64,000 nucleotides of DNA, from contig NZ_JAHEBV010000006.1 of the NCBI RefSeq assembly GCF_024642085.1, positions 1 to 64,000 of the forward strand, in the 5' to 3' direction. Every line of letters starts with the position of its first letter. The stretch's first letter is position 1. Source of the DNA: Novosphingobium sp. (GTDB taxonomy: Bacteria > Pseudomonadota > Alphaproteobacteria > Sphingomonadales > Sphingomonadaceae). Below, in pieces: positions 63,939 through 64,000 of the stretch. The translations under genes were made by a program, and so were the position numbers. Below the pieces are notes generated by a model, which had not been told where the DNA came from, did no database searches, and saw only the letters and a program-made list of their open reading frames with translations.

Positions 63939-64000
63939 TTAGCAGGATCCTTCAGCGCTAAGGACGGCTGGCAAGGTGCCCAGCAGTATGCGGGTATCCA
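63939..64000 (-). CDS. Sugar transferase C-terminus (priming glycosyltransferase), partial
   Basis: Only the last 19 codons and the TAA stop are inside the window; the frame is open to the edge. The tail DTRILLGTLPAVLSAEGSC fits the C-terminus of bacterial sugar transferases (PF02397), which end in a D-x-x-I-x-x-x-T-x-x-x-V-L-x-x-x-G pattern. Such an enzyme would start repeat-unit synthesis on undecaprenyl phosphate, the one step otherwise missing from this cluster. The call rests on a short stretch. Confidence 0.6.
   Translation of the reverse strand, partial: DTRILLGTLPAVLSAEGSC

Noticed and set aside
1..64000. CRISPR arrays, transposases, integrases, att sites, tRNA or rRNA genes
   Set aside because: No regularly spaced repeats, no transposase or recombinase motifs and no cloverleaf-like sequence were noticed on either strand.

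Overview
The window reads as chromosome of a GC-rich alphaproteobacterium, most likely a sphingomonad (Novosphingobium/Sphingomonas type). The reasons are a Caulobacter-style oxidative xylose (Weimberg) pathway, a long TonB-dependent receptor beside FAD 'tryptophan halogenase' paralogues, and an alphaproteobacterial Wzx/Wzy exopolysaccharide cluster. Genus is inferred from gene content only; no rRNA, tRNA, CRISPR array or insertion sequence was seen.

Region 1 (1-21.8 kb) is a xylan/xylose utilisation locus. It holds xylX (5' end cut off), xylB, xylC, xylD, a LacI regulator, a GH3 beta-xylosidase, a GH10 xylanase lipoprotein, a TonB-dependent receptor, four FAD-dependent halogenase-family proteins (one with the catalytic residues lost), a sugar-porter MFS permease and xylA (2-oxoglutarate semialdehyde dehydrogenase). 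Xylan is cut outside the inner membrane, oligomers pass the receptor, xylose enters by the permease and is oxidised to 2-oxoglutarate. Near-identical 14-bp palindromes before GH3, the receptor and the permease/xylA pair look like operators of the LacI protein.

Region 2 (21.8-34 kb) is mixed accessory and housekeeping content: a DUF302 protein, a YeeE/YedE permease and a LysR regulator; a minus-strand operon of 3-hydroxybutyrate dehydrogenase-like SDR, type II NADH dehydrogenase, patatin and two peroxiredoxin-like proteins; a secreted cupin; and a four-gene bufferin (copper-binding RiPP) operon made of a DUF2282 precursor, an MNIO/DUF692 enzyme, a DUF2063 partner and DoxX.

Region 3 (33.9-52.6 kb) is the most unusual. 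A minus-strand operon of four overlapping genes encodes a 3268-residue NRPS-PKS (A-PCP-KS-AT-ACP-aminotransferase-C-A-PCP), a C-TE protein whose C domain lacks the catalytic His and whose TE uses Cys, a cupin/JmjC-type oxygenase and a GT2 glycosyltransferase. A GH16 hydrolase lies at its downstream end. Divergent from it are a phosphopantetheinyl transferase, a MOP flippase and a glycosyltransferase. The predicted product is a short peptide with a beta,gamma-diamino acid unit, probably glycosylated or attached to a glycan.

Region 4 (52.5-64 kb) is an exopolysaccharide cluster: a TIGR04325 methyltransferase-like protein, Wzy polymerase, a SleB-type hydrolase, three glycosyltransferases, Wzc tyrosine kinase/co-polymerase, an outer-membrane beta-barrel and, at the right edge, the C-terminus of a priming sugar transferase. 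A GGGGTA motif recurs in the intergenic regions of regions 3 and 4, including the NRPS/PPTase promoter gap, which suggests that peptide and polysaccharide genes are expressed together.
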